Shown here: piece by piece, positions 54,773-63,003 of the stretch
Layout of the letters: the number at the start of each line of letters is the position of its first letter
Numbering within the stretch: position 1 is the stretch's first letter
Assembly (NCBI RefSeq): GCF_900116045.1
Contig: NZ_LT630450.1
Coordinates: 2,628,501-2,692,500, forward strand
Length of the DNA stretch: 64,000 nt
Reading direction: 5' to 3'
Source: Desulfovibrio piger
GTDB lineage: Bacteria > Desulfobacterota > Desulfovibrionia > Desulfovibrionales > Desulfovibrionaceae
Notes under the pieces: model-generated
What the model was told of the DNA's origin: nothing
The model's database searches: none
Seen by the model: only the letters and a program-made list of their open reading frames with translations
Program-made: the position numbers and the translations under genes

Positions 54773-55549
54773 ATGGAGCAGACAGCCGGCGCCCCCCGGG
54801 GCGCTGTGACGGCCCGGCCCGGGCTCGACGGGCGCATCCGGCGTTACTGGACCCGGCGTTCCGGCGCCTTCGGGCAGGTCCGCCGCGAGGAATTGCACAG
54901 TGACAAGTCTTCCCTGTGGCGGGCGGAGATCCTGCCCTGGCTGCCGCGCCGGGAAGATGGTGCCCCCCTGCGCATACTGGATCTGGGCACGGGCGCGGGA
55001 TTTTTTGCCATCCTGCTGGCGCAGGCTGGCTGTGAGGTCACGGGCATCGATCTGAGCGAGGGGATGCTCGCCCAGGCCGCCGCCCTGGCCGATGAGGCAG
55101 GCTGCACGGTGGACTGGCGCTGTATGAGCGCCACGGAGCTGGACTTCGGGGAGGCCGCCTTCGACGGCGTGCTGGCCCGCAACCTGACCTGGACGCTGAC
55201 GGATCCCGAGGCGGCCTATGCGGAGTGGCTGCGGGTGCTGCGGCCCGGCGGCGTGCTGCTCAACTTCGATGCCGATTACGGGGCCGTGGATTTCACCCGG
55301 CTTGCCGACGAGCAGGGGCAGCATGCCCATGCCGACATGGACAGGGCCCTTTTGCAGGAAGGCGAGGCCATCCGCCGGGCCCTGCCCCTGAGCCGCCGGG
55401 AGCGGCCGCAGTGGGACATGGAGGCCCTGGCTCGGGCGGGCTTTGTCCGTTGCAGCTGCGATACCGGGCTCAGCGGACGGATCTTCGCCCGGCGGGACGC
55501 CACGTACAATCCTGTCCCCATGTTCACCCTGCGCGCGTACCGGCCCTGA
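54773..55549 (+). CDS. Class I SAM-dependent methyltransferase following nikABCDE
   Basis: The 258-residue UbiE/Methyltransf_11-type fold has motif I LRILDLGTGAGFFAILLA, the acidic loop VTGIDLSEGMLAQA, FDGVLARNLTWTL (motif II region) and LRVLRPGGVLLNFDADYG. AAGGAG is three bases from ATG 54,770 and six from ATG 54,773; the latter is chosen. It lies 181 bases after nikE on the same strand and before a terminator, so it may be cotranscribed and modify a metallophore or other small molecule; its substrate is unknown. The gap has only a short hairpin (54,668-54,683). Confidence 0.8.
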   Translation: MEQTAGAPRGAVTARPGLDGRIRRYWTRRSGAFGQVRREELHSDKSSLWRAEILPWLPRREDGAPLRILDLGTGAGFFAILLAQAGCEVTGIDLSEGMLAQAAALADEAGCTVDWRCMSATELDFGEAAFDGVLARNLTWTLTDPEAAYAEWLRVLRPGGVLLNFDADYGAVDFTRLADEQGQHAHADMDRALLQEGEAIRRALPLSRRERPQWDMEALARAGFVRCSCDTGLSGRIFARRDATYNPVPMFTLRAYRP

Positions 55550-55618
55550 TCTCCCGCCCCGTGGCGGGGATGCGGCGGAGGGGCCTGTTCCCGGCGGGTG
55601 CCGGTGTGGCAGAGCATG

Positions 55619-55653
55619 CAGGAAGGGGATGCCCGTGGAGCATCCCCTTCCTG
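55619..55653. terminator. Bidirectional hairpin between the methyltransferase gene and mucR
   Basis: A 14-bp perfect stem (CAGGAAGGGGATGC at 55,619-55,632 with its complement at 55,640-55,653) around a 7-base loop lies between convergent genes. It lacks a T-run, so the terminator role is inferred from position. Confidence 0.6.
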
Positions 55654-55721
55654 ATATAAAGCCGCGGTGCCGGGGCCCGCGCCCCGCGCCGTGCAGGGCC
55701 GCAGGGCCATCCTGGTCCCGG

Positions 55722-56231
55722 CTAGGCGTTTTCGGCCTGGCGCTTTTCCTTGCGGGCCTGCTGGGCCCTTTGGACATTGCGCCGCATCTTGGCTTCGAAA
55801 TTCCGGGACATGAGCTTCTGCTCGGACGGATAGCCGCAGAGATACTTGTACTCTTCCACATTGATGCCGTGATTGGCCAGATGGCGGGAGGTCAGGGAGC
55901 AGGCCGCCTTGCCGCACAGGCAGCAGGTGATGGTGCTGTCGGTGATGGCCTCCGCAGGATCGCAGACCAGGTCGGCCTTGCTGAATATTTTTTTGGGGGC
56001 CGGGGCGGGCTTTTTCTCCTCTTCGCCGGGGAGGGGCACGGCCGCGGGGGGCAGGGCGGCAGGCGCGGGTTCTTCGGCTTTCACGGGCTGCTCCGTCTGC
56101 GCATTGATGCGGCGCTCGATAGCCATATTGAGAACTTTTGCCTTTTCGTACTGCTCCATGATGAATTCGATGGGCTGATCGCTGTACTTGTTGAAAATAG
56201 CGTTGAAAATATCCTTGTCTTCCAGAGCCAT
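55722..56231 (-). CDS. mucR: MucR/Ros-family zinc-finger transcriptional regulator
   Basis: In this 169-residue protein the C-terminal part holds the Ros/MucR finger CCLCGKAACSLTSRHLANHGINVEEYKYLCGYP, with two Cys and two His ligands, and a basic tail (MRRNVQRAQQARKEKRQ). The N-terminal half is helical with a Pro/Ala linker. Such proteins silence genes by binding AT-rich DNA. Its possible relation to the AT-rich island nearby is only positional. GGAGGG precedes ATG 56,231. Confidence 0.85.
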   Translation of the reverse strand: MALEDKDIFNAIFNKYSDQPIEFIMEQYEKAKVLNMAIERRINAQTEQPVKAEEPAPAALPPAAVPLPGEEEKKPAPAPKKIFSKADLVCDPAEAITDSTITCCLCGKAACSLTSRHLANHGINVEEYKYLCGYPSEQKLMSRNFEAKMRRNVQRAQQARKEKRQAENA

Positions 56232-56576
56232 GAAGATCCCTCCTTAGTATGGACAGAAAAGAAAGTATATGACTGTCGTTCCTATTTCAAGAGATAAATG
56301 TCAGGGAGAGTGTTAGTCACCATATCCGAAAACAGGTTTCTATTCGAGTAAACAAAAGCTATTCTTGATAGGCTAAAAAATAGTACCAAAGAGGTTCAGG
56401 CAGCGCGGCACAGGATGGCAGAAGACGATGCGCCTGAAAAGGACGGGCGTTGGCGGAAGGGCAGGAAGGCGCCCAACAAAAAAAGCGCTCCTGCCCTCCT
56501 GGAAGGCGGGACCGCCTGCCCGGGAAAACACAAGCGCTTCATTGCGTGCGTCTGGTGGTGCCAAACATGGCATGAA

Positions 56577-56671
56577 TGGCGGAGAGGGTGGGATTCGAAC
56601 CCACGTACCGGCTATTAACCGATAACTCGATTTCGAGTCGAGCGCGTTACGGCCAACTTCGCTACCTCTCC
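56577..56671 (-). tRNA. tRNA-Ser (anticodon CGA)
   Basis: On the minus strand the acceptor GGAGAGG/CCTCTCC, D-arm, anticodon stem CTCGA/TCGAG with loop CTCGAAA (anticodon CGA), a long variable arm and T-arm GTGGG-TTCGAAT-CCCAC all fit. Discriminator G and an encoded CCA (plus-strand TGG at 56,577-56,579) complete it. Confidence 0.93.
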
Positions 56672-56767
56672 GCTCTTGGGAGCTGTGCATGCACAGCAGG
56701 GCCGAAGGCAATATTTAGTCTGTTTCAGGGAAAAAAGCAATATGTTTTCTTCTGTCGCCGGGCGGCG

Positions 56768-57481
56768 TCAGGCCTCGTCCGGCCTGGGCTCGGGCAGCCA
56801 GTGCGCCAGCACGGTCTCCCTGTGGGCGTCCAGCAGGTCCAGCACGGGCCTGGGCACCAGAAAATCCACGTTCAGTCCGTGCAGCCAGCGGTGGCGGATG
56901 CGCGAGGCGCTGACGGAGATCCACGGCAGGGGCACGAAATGGACCAGTCCGCCACCGGGCAGGCGCATGCGGCGGCTCCCGGGCAGGACGGGCTCGCACG
57001 GCTGCGCCCCGGGCCACATGCTTTGCGTGGCGGCAAGAAAGTTCTTTTCCGAGCCTTCCCCGCGCGGCACCACCACCAGCTGGCAAAGACAGGGCAGCTC
57101 CAGGCCCCGGTGCCAGTGGGGCAGCAGGGCATAATCCGGGCTGCCGAGGATGAAGAACAGGGGCCGTTCCGGCGTCTCTTCGCGGCAGGCCCGCAGGGTG
57201 TCCCAGGTATAGGAAAGGCCGGGGCGCCCGGCCTCCATGCGATTGCAGGAAAGGCCCGGCAGGCCGTCCAGGCAGGCTTCCACCATGGCGGCCCGCAGAT
57301 CGAAGGGCAGCAGGCCGCCCGCCACCTTGTGCGGCGGTGTGGCGCAGGGCGTCAGCTCCACGCCGGCGGCCAGGGGCCGCAAGGTCTCCGCCATCTCGAT
57401 GGCCAGACGCAGATGTCCCACATGCGGCGGATTGAAACTGCCGCCGAACAGGGCCCGGCCCGCTGCCTTTATCCCGTCCAT
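56768..57481 (-). CDS. nadD: Nicotinate-nucleotide adenylyltransferase
   Basis: The 237-residue protein has the nucleotidyltransferase motif LFGGSFNPPHVGHLRLA (~12-28), LGSPDYALLPHWHRG and the C-terminal SVSASRIRHRW (ISSTxxR-like). It makes deamido-NAD in the NAD pathway. The gene starts two bases after proA and is probably cotranscribed with it. Confidence 0.93.
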   Translation of the reverse strand: MDGIKAAGRALFGGSFNPPHVGHLRLAIEMAETLRPLAAGVELTPCATPPHKVAGGLLPFDLRAAMVEACLDGLPGLSCNRMEAGRPGLSYTWDTLRACREETPERPLFFILGSPDYALLPHWHRGLELPCLCQLVVVPRGEGSEKNFLAATQSMWPGAQPCEPVLPGSRRMRLPGGGLVHFVPLPWISVSASRIRHRWLHGLNVDFLVPRPVLDLLDAHRETVLAHWLPEPRPDEA

Positions 57482-57483
57482 GT

Positions 57484-58743
57484 CTATTGCCGCACCTGCC
57501 CCTGGCCGAAGACCACGAACTTGGTGGTGGTCAGTTCCTGCACGCCCATGGGGCCATAGGCATGGAGCTTGGACGTGGAGATGCCGATCTCCGCGCCAAG
57601 GCCCAGCTGGCCGCCGTCATTGAAGCGGGTGGAGGCATTGACCGCCACCATGGAGGCGTCGGCCTCGCGCAGGAAGCGCATGGCGTGCCCGTGATCGTTG
57701 GTGCAGATGATCTCCGTGTGGTTGGAGCCGTAGCGGGCGATGTGCGCCAGGGCCTGGTCCATGTCGTCCACCACGCGGACGGCCAGGATCAGGGCGTGGA
57801 ACTCCTGCCCCAGGTCGTCAGGGGTCTGGGGCCTGGCCGTGGGGCCCAGCAGCGGCAGGGAAGCGGGGCAGGCGCGGAACTCCACACCGGCCTCGCCCAG
57901 ACGCCGGCCCACACGGGGCAGGAAGGCCGCGGCGCAGTCCTTGTGCACCAGCAGGCACTCCAGGGCATTGCAGACGCCGGGACGCTGCACCTTGCCGTTG
58001 AAAACGATGTCCAGGGCCTTGTCCAGGTCCGCGTCAGCGTCCACGAAGGCATGGCAGACGCCCTTGTAATGCTTGAGCACCGGCATGGTGGCGGCTTCGG
58101 TCACGGCACGCACCAGACCTTCGCCACCGCGCGGGATCATGACGTCGATGTACTGGTCGAGCTTGCACAGCTCGGTGACCGCGGCGTGATCCGTGGTCGT
58201 CACCAGCTGGGCCGCATCAGCGGGCAGGCCGGCCTCTTCCAGGGCCTGGCGCAGCAGGGCGGCCAGAGCGGTGTTGGAGTGCAGGGCCTCGCTGCCGCCG
58301 CGCAGGATCACGGCATTGCCCGCTTTCAGGCAGAGGATGGCCGCATCGATGGTCACGTTGGGACGGGCCTCGTAGATCATGGCGATGACGCCCAGCGGCA
58401 CGCGCATGCGCCCCACCAGCAGGCCGTTGGGGCGCTGCCACTGGCTGTCCAGGGCGCCCACGGGGTCGGGCAGGCCGGCCACATGCAGGCAGGCGGCACG
58501 CATGTCGGCCAGTACCGCGGGATGCAGGGTCAGGCGGTCCATGCGGGGGGCGTCCAGGCCACGGGCGCGGGCCGCGTCCAGATCCTGCGCGTTGGCGGCG
58601 CGCAGCCCGGCTTCCCGCTCCTCGAGCAGGGCGGCCAGACGGGTGAGGGCGGCGTTCTTGGCCGCGGGGCTGGCCTTGGCCAGCAGGCGGGCGGCTTCCT
58701 TGGCCTTTTGGCCGAGCAGGGTCATTTCGTGTGCCAAAGTCAT
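57484..58743 (-). CDS. proA: Gamma-glutamyl phosphate reductase
   Basis: The 419-residue protein fits the family length and has RVPLGVIAMIYEARPNVTIDAA, LKAGNAVILRGGSEALHSN, the catalytic-cysteine block KVQRPGVCNALECLLVH and VNASTRFNDGGQLGLGAEIGISTSKLHAYGPMG. It is the second enzyme of proline synthesis, forming glutamate semialdehyde. It forms a proA-nadD operon. Confidence 0.96.
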   Translation of the reverse strand: MTLAHEMTLLGQKAKEAARLLAKASPAAKNAALTRLAALLEEREAGLRAANAQDLDAARARGLDAPRMDRLTLHPAVLADMRAACLHVAGLPDPVGALDSQWQRPNGLLVGRMRVPLGVIAMIYEARPNVTIDAAILCLKAGNAVILRGGSEALHSNTALAALLRQALEEAGLPADAAQLVTTTDHAAVTELCKLDQYIDVMIPRGGEGLVRAVTEAATMPVLKHYKGVCHAFVDADADLDKALDIVFNGKVQRPGVCNALECLLVHKDCAAAFLPRVGRRLGEAGVEFRACPASLPLLGPTARPQTPDDLGQEFHALILAVRVVDDMDQALAHIARYGSNHTEIICTNDHGHAMRFLREADASMVAVNASTRFNDGGQLGLGAEIGISTSKLHAYGPMGVQELTTTKFVVFGQGQVRQ

Positions 58744-59010
58744 GAGGGGCTCCTTGGGTTGGCTCGTCTCTCTATACGCTGCCGCAGGAACGAGGGCAAG
58801 GGGACGCGCACCGGGCGCAGGCTGCCGCCGCCCCGCGGCCCTTGCGGGAAAGATGCCCCGTCCGTCCGTGCCTGACCGCTGCTGCGGGGCGCTCCCCGTG
58901 CGCTGTGGGGCGGGGCATCCCGGCCTGGACAGGGGGGATGCGCGGCCTGCAGGCCCTGCCGCAGGGAAAAGACAGGACGGGTATTCCCTACCGCGGGCAG
59001 GGGTTTTTCT

Positions 59011-59040
59011 TTGACAGAAGGCCGTCCCCTATCCTACATA
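59011..59040 (+). promoter_or_regulatory. Sigma-70-type promoter of the TPR-iorAB genes
   Basis: TTGACA (59,011-59,016) and TACATA (59,035-59,040) with an 18-bp spacer, ~65 bases upstream of the TPR-protein ATG. The remainder of the 58,744-59,105 gap is GC-rich with no gene that I can support. Confidence 0.65.
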
Positions 59041-59105
59041 AATAGACCGCACCGTGACAGCTCCGGCGACCGCGGGCGAAGCTTTTGCAAGGAGCACTGA
59101 AAGAA

Positions 59106-59813
59106 ATGAATCCTGTCAGACCTCAGAATACCCCTGAATCTCCTACCCTGCTCAATGACCTCAAGGCCGAGGTGAGCGCGGAAAGCGCGCCGCTGCTGCA
59201 GTTCATCGTGCGCCACAGCGGGCTGATCGTGGGCGTGGTGGTCATCCTTCTGGTGGCCCTGGTGGGCACGGCCGTATGGCGCTGGCATCAGGGCGGCCTG
59301 CAGGCCGAGGCCCAGACCGAGCTGGCGCGTATCGGCATCACCATGAAGGGCGGGGATCGCCTCAAGGCGCTGGACGACCTGGCAGCCAAAGCTCCCGAGA
59401 ACATGCGCTACAGCATCTATCTGATGCAGGCCGAGTTCGCCATGCAGGATCAGGACTACAGCCGGGCCGAGCAGGCCTATGCCACGGCGGCCAGGCTGGA
59501 CGCCGATGGTGCCATGGGCCTGATGGCCGCCCTGGGCCAGGCCGGCGCGCTGATCAAGCTGGATTGTCCCGCCGATGCCGTGACCCTGCTGCAGGGCCTG
59601 GAGAGCCGCGCCACCGAAGACGGCCGTGCCACTCTGCGCATGCTGCTGGGCGAGGCCGCCGAAGCGGCGGGCAAGACCGATGTGGCCATTGCCGCCTATG
59701 AAGCGCTGGCCGCCTCGCAGCCCGGTCTGGACGGTGAGTTTTACCGCTCGCGCGCGGATGCGCTGGGCGGTGGCAAGACCGCACCCGTGAAGGACGGGGC
59801 GGAGAACAAGTAA
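59106..59813 (+). CDS. Membrane-anchored TPR protein (YfgM/TPR_21-like)
   Basis: The 235-residue protein has one transmembrane helix near residue ~45-65 (LIVGVVVILLVALVGTAVW) after a short cytoplasmic head. Four to five helical TPR-like units follow (e.g. AEFAMQDQDYSRAEQAYATAARLD). This resembles YfgM-type proteins that work with periplasmic folding or BAM-linked partners. AAGGAG lies upstream of ATG 59,106. It shares an operon direction with iorA, 46 bases downstream. Confidence 0.72.
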   Translation: MNPVRPQNTPESPTLLNDLKAEVSAESAPLLQFIVRHSGLIVGVVVILLVALVGTAVWRWHQGGLQAEAQTELARIGITMKGGDRLKALDDLAAKAPENMRYSIYLMQAEFAMQDQDYSRAEQAYATAARLDADGAMGLMAALGQAGALIKLDCPADAVTLLQGLESRATEDGRATLRMLLGEAAEAAGKTDVAIAAYEALAASQPGLDGEFYRSRADALGGGKTAPVKDGAENK

Positions 59814-59859
59814 GAACGTTGGCGGCCCCTCTGCCGACGCGCACGGGCCGGGAGGACAC

Positions 59860-61713
59860 ATGAGCAAACATCCTCTGCTGCACGGGGCGCGTGGCGAGCG
59901 CCACGTTTTGCTGGGCAATGAAGCCATCGTACGCGGCGCACTGGAAGCCGGCGTGCATATGGTCACCTGCTATCCGGGCACGCCTTCTTCCGAGGTGCCG
60001 GATACCTTTTACAAACTGGGAGGCGAGGGCCGCTACAGGATCGAGTACGCGGTCAACGAGAAGGTCGCGTTCGAAGTGGCCGCCGGTGCGGCCCTGGGCG
60101 GTGCCCAGGCCCTGGTGACCATGAAGCACGTGGGCCTCAACGTGGCGGCCGACCCGCTGTTCACCTCGGTCTATACCGGCCTGCCCGGTGGTCTGGTGGT
60201 GCTCTCCGCCGATGACCCCGGCTGCCACTCCAGCCAGAACGAGCAGGACAACCGTTACTACGCGCGTTTCGCCTCCCTGCCCTGTTTCGAGCCCGTGTCC
60301 GCCCAGGAAGCCAAGGACATGACCCGCGAGGCCTTCCGCCTGGCCCGTGAGCTCCAGCAGCCCGTGCTGCTGCGCACCACCACCCGCGTCAGCCACATGC
60401 GCGGCAACGTGGAGTTCGACGACCTGCCGGCGGAGCCCGCGCCCATCGTGGACTTCCAGCGCAACCCCGGCCGCTTCGTGCCCGTGCCCGCCGTGGCCCG
60501 CGGCCGTCACCGCTCCCTGCTGGAGATCATGGAAAAGGCCCGCGCCTTTGCCGAATCCAGCCGCTTCAGCCGCGAATACGGTCCCGAGGGCTGCCGCCTG
60601 GGCATCATCGCCAGCGGTGTGGCCCGCAACTATCTGGCCGACGCCCTGGCTTCCGGCGGCTGGGAAGAGCGCGTGCGCGTGCTCGAGCTGGGCATGACCT
60701 GGCCCCTGCCCGAAGCCCGCATCGAAGCCTTCCTGCACTCCTGTGACCGCGTGCTGGTGCTGGAGGAAGGCGAGCCCCTGCTGGAAGGCAGCGTGCGCGC
60801 CCTGGCCCAGAAGTGCGGCTGCAAGGCCCGCATCGAAGGCAAGGACGAGACCCTCACCGTGCTGGACGAATACTCCACCACCCTGGTGCTGCGCCGCGTG
60901 GCCGATTATCTGGACTGCCCCTGCCCGGTCAAGGCCTCCTCGCCCGTGGTCCGCGAGCTGCCCGTGCGTCCGCCGAACCTTTGTGCCGGCTGCTCGCACC
61001 GCGCCGTCTATTACGCCGTCCGCCACACCTTCGGTGACGACGCCTGCTATTCCAGCGACATCGGCTGCTATACCCTGGGCATGCTGCCGCCCCTGCGCAT
61101 GGCCGACTTCCTGGTCTGCATGGGCTCCTCCGTGTCCGCCGGCAGCGGCTTTGCCCGGGCCTCCGGCAAGCCGGTGGTGGCCTTCATCGGCGACTCCACC
61201 TTCTTCCATTCCGGCATGACCGGCCTGGCCAACGCCGTGTTCAACAAGCACGACATCCTGGTGGTCATCCTCGACAACGGCACCACCGCCATGACCGGCC
61301 ATCAGCCCAACCCCGGCATGCTGCAGGACATCCTCGGGGAAGAGGCCATGCATCTGGATATCGAATCCGTGGTGCGCGGTCTGGGCGTCACCGAATGCGT
61401 GAAGGTCCGTTCCTACAACCTCAAGGCCCTGCATTCGGCCCTGGAAGACATGCGCGGCAAGAAGGGCGTGCGCGTCATCATCGCGGAAGAACCCTGCGTG
61501 CTCTATGCCCGTCGCCGACTCAAGAAGACCGCGGCCCAGGTGGCCTATGTGGCCGAGCAGGGCGCCGATGCCCAGCGCTGCCTGGAAGAACTGGCCTGCC
61601 CCGCCTTCTACCGCAACGGCGAGGATGTGGCCGTGGACGAGAATCTCTGCACCGGCTGCATGGTCTGTCTGCAGGTGGCCCCCAAGGCCTTCAAGGCCAG
61701 AAAGCGCGCCTAG
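59860..61713 (+). CDS. iorA: Indolepyruvate:ferredoxin oxidoreductase alpha subunit
   Basis: The 617-residue protein has an N-terminal pyrimidine-binding-like domain (LLGNEAIVRGALEAGVHMVTCYPGTPSSEVPDTF) and a TPP-binding C-terminal domain (CAGCSHRAVYYAV; GDSTFFHSGMTGLANAVFNKHDILVVILDNGTTAMTGHQPNPG). It oxidatively decarboxylates arylpyruvates to aryl-acetyl-CoA in amino-acid use by anaerobes. The C-terminal ferredoxin part is short: CTGCMVCLQVAPKAF has only CxxCxxC, with Ala where the fourth cysteine is usual. Confidence 0.95.
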   Translation: MSKHPLLHGARGERHVLLGNEAIVRGALEAGVHMVTCYPGTPSSEVPDTFYKLGGEGRYRIEYAVNEKVAFEVAAGAALGGAQALVTMKHVGLNVAADPLFTSVYTGLPGGLVVLSADDPGCHSSQNEQDNRYYARFASLPCFEPVSAQEAKDMTREAFRLARELQQPVLLRTTTRVSHMRGNVEFDDLPAEPAPIVDFQRNPGRFVPVPAVARGRHRSLLEIMEKARAFAESSRFSREYGPEGCRLGIIASGVARNYLADALASGGWEERVRVLELGMTWPLPEARIEAFLHSCDRVLVLEEGEPLLEGSVRALAQKCGCKARIEGKDETLTVLDEYSTTLVLRRVADYLDCPCPVKASSPVVRELPVRPPNLCAGCSHRAVYYAVRHTFGDDACYSSDIGCYTLGMLPPLRMADFLVCMGSSVSAGSGFARASGKPVVAFIGDSTFFHSGMTGLANAVFNKHDILVVILDNGTTAMTGHQPNPGMLQDILGEEAMHLDIESVVRGLGVTECVKVRSYNLKALHSALEDMRGKKGVRVIIAEEPCVLYARRRLKKTAAQVAYVAEQGADAQRCLEELACPAFYRNGEDVAVDENLCTGCMVCLQVAPKAFKARKRA

Positions 61714-61725
61714 GCGAGGTGTATT

Positions 61726-62334
61726 ATGCAACATAGCGACAAACAAAAGCGTCTTCGTATCTTCTTCACCGGCGTGGGCGGACAGGGCACCCTGACCGCC
61801 ACCACCCTGCTGGCCCGCACTGCCCTGGATGCCGGGCAGGACGTGGTGGCCGGCGAAGTCCACGGCATGGCCCAGCGCGGTGGCGTGGTGGAATCCGTAC
61901 TGCTGCTGGGCGGCTGGCGTTCGCCCAAGCTGGACCTTGGCGAAGCCGACATCCTGCTGGGCTTCGAGCCCCTGGAGACCCTGCGCGGCCTGCCCTATCT
62001 GCGTCCCGGCGGCGTCATCTTCTCCAGCCGTGATCCCATGCCGCCCCTGAGCGTGTCGCTGGGCATGGCCGAATATCCTTCCATGGAAGAGATCGAACAG
62101 AAGTCCCGTACCGTGGCCAGCCAGTGCCATTTCCTGGCCTGCCGCGAGCTGGGCATCCAGGCCGGTGCCGCCCAGGCGGGCAATACCGTGCTGCTGGCCG
62201 CTGTCTGTGCCTCGGGCCTGCTGCCCTTCGGCATCGACGCCCTCAAGACCGCCATCGAAAAATACCTGCCCGCCAAGTTGCAGGCCTCCAACCTCAAGGC
62301 CCTGGAGCTCGGTCAGGCCGCCCTGCACATGTAA
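61726..62334 (+). CDS. iorB: Indolepyruvate:ferredoxin oxidoreductase beta subunit
   Basis: The 202-residue POR-gamma-type domain reads FFTGVGGQGTLTATTLLARTALDAGQDVVAGEVHGMAQRGGVVESVLLLGG, then LGFEPLETLRGLPYLRPGGVI. It pairs with IorA and follows it after 12 bases. A strong terminator lies 90 bases downstream. Confidence 0.95.
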   Translation: MQHSDKQKRLRIFFTGVGGQGTLTATTLLARTALDAGQDVVAGEVHGMAQRGGVVESVLLLGGWRSPKLDLGEADILLGFEPLETLRGLPYLRPGGVIFSSRDPMPPLSVSLGMAEYPSMEEIEQKSRTVASQCHFLACRELGIQAGAAQAGNTVLLAAVCASGLLPFGIDALKTAIEKYLPAKLQASNLKALELGQAALHM

Positions 62335-62360
62335 CAGCAGCATGGCTGTGCTGTTTTGTT

Positions 62361-62440
62361 GAGGAGCGGGGGAACCCCTCGCCTGGCGCGAGAGGTGTTC
62401 CCCCGCCCCTCAAACTCCCCACCCCCTCCCCAGCGCGCTT
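62361..62440 (+). repeat. Intergenic palindromic repeat, copy 1
   Basis: An ~80-bp GC-rich unit (gaggagcgggggaacccctc ... ccccagcgcgctt) containing an internal stem and a pyrimidine-rich tail, just after iorB. A closely similar unit lies in the opposite orientation at 62,915-62,992; shared blocks include CGCCTGGCGCGA/CGCCTGACGCGA and CCCCTCAAACTCCCC. Confidence 0.65.
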
Positions 62441-62462
62441 CAGCGGGGAGGGGGATTTTTTT
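62422..62462 (+). terminator. Rho-independent terminator of iorAB
   Basis: CCCCCTCCCC (62,422-62,431) pairs with GGGGAGGGGG (62,445-62,454), followed by a seven-T run (62,456-62,462). Its left arm is part of repeat copy 1. Confidence 0.85.
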
Positions 62463-62766
62463 ATGGAGATAAGTATGGACGATACGTTGCAACGCTTTTT
62501 GTCCAGTGCCGGAATAACGTGTTTTATCCGGGATTTTGAATGGTTTCTTGAGGCAGAACGATAGTAATGTGGCTGCGGCTCATTCCTTGCATAAGACCTA
62601 TGGGTATACTGTGACAGCTTCCCAAACACGGGTTTCCAAAGCACGAAAGATCATTGCCAGCAAAATGGACCTGTACAGTTGTTTGGAATACATTTCTTGC
62701 AAGGCAGGAAGAATTCCGTCAAATATTCGTGAAAAAGCACGGAGATCGTGGGAAGAGCGCCGGTAG
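62463..62766 (+). pseudogene. Possible decayed small gene between iorB and the permease gene
   Basis: Two overlapping short frames, 62,463-62,564 (33 residues, MEISMDDTLQRFL...) and 62,536-62,766 (76 residues from a TTG, ending CLEYISCKAGRIPSNIREKARRSWEERR), lie in a lower-GC pocket. Both have plausible protein composition but neither has a good ribosome-binding site, and a frameshift could have split one gene. No family recognised. Confidence 0.3.
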
Positions 62767-62829
62767 GAACGGACGATAAGAGAGCCTTTCGGCCACGGCC
62801 GAAAACAGAGTCTGCTCCTCCAAACGAAG

Positions 62830-62863
62830 AAAGGCGCTGTCCGCATACACGGGCAGCGCCTTT
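62830..62863 (+). terminator. Terminator-like hairpin
   Basis: AAAGGCGCTG (62,830-62,839) pairs with CAGCGCCTTT (62,854-62,863), followed by a T-rich stretch. It would end transcription from the small frames upstream. Confidence 0.6.
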
Positions 62864-62914
62864 GTCGTCTTTTGGGCAGCCTCCCTGCCTGTGCGTCACT
62901 ACGATCTATCAATA

Positions 62915-62992
62915 AAACGCGCTGGGGGAAGGGAGGGGAGTTTGAGGGGAGGGGACCCCCTTTCGCGTCAGGCGGGGGGCCCCTCCCCTCAA
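62915..62992 (-). repeat. Intergenic palindromic repeat, copy 2 (inverted)
   Basis: An inverted relative of the unit at 62,361-62,440. TTGAGGGGAGGGG and its complement CCCCTCCCCTCAA form a stem (62,942-62,992) that also ends, by position, the minus-strand permease operon, whose stop is at 63,004. Confidence 0.65.
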
Positions 62993-63003
62993 GAAAAAGG
63001 AAA

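Noticed and set aside
49463-54837. Long minus-strand frames opposite nikA-nikE
   Set aside because: Shadows of high-GC genes; low-complexity composition, no motifs.
59554-62343. 929-codon minus-strand frame antisense to iorA/iorB
   Set aside because: Typical GC-rich antisense shadow dominated by Gly, His, Gln and Ala; iorAB are unambiguous.
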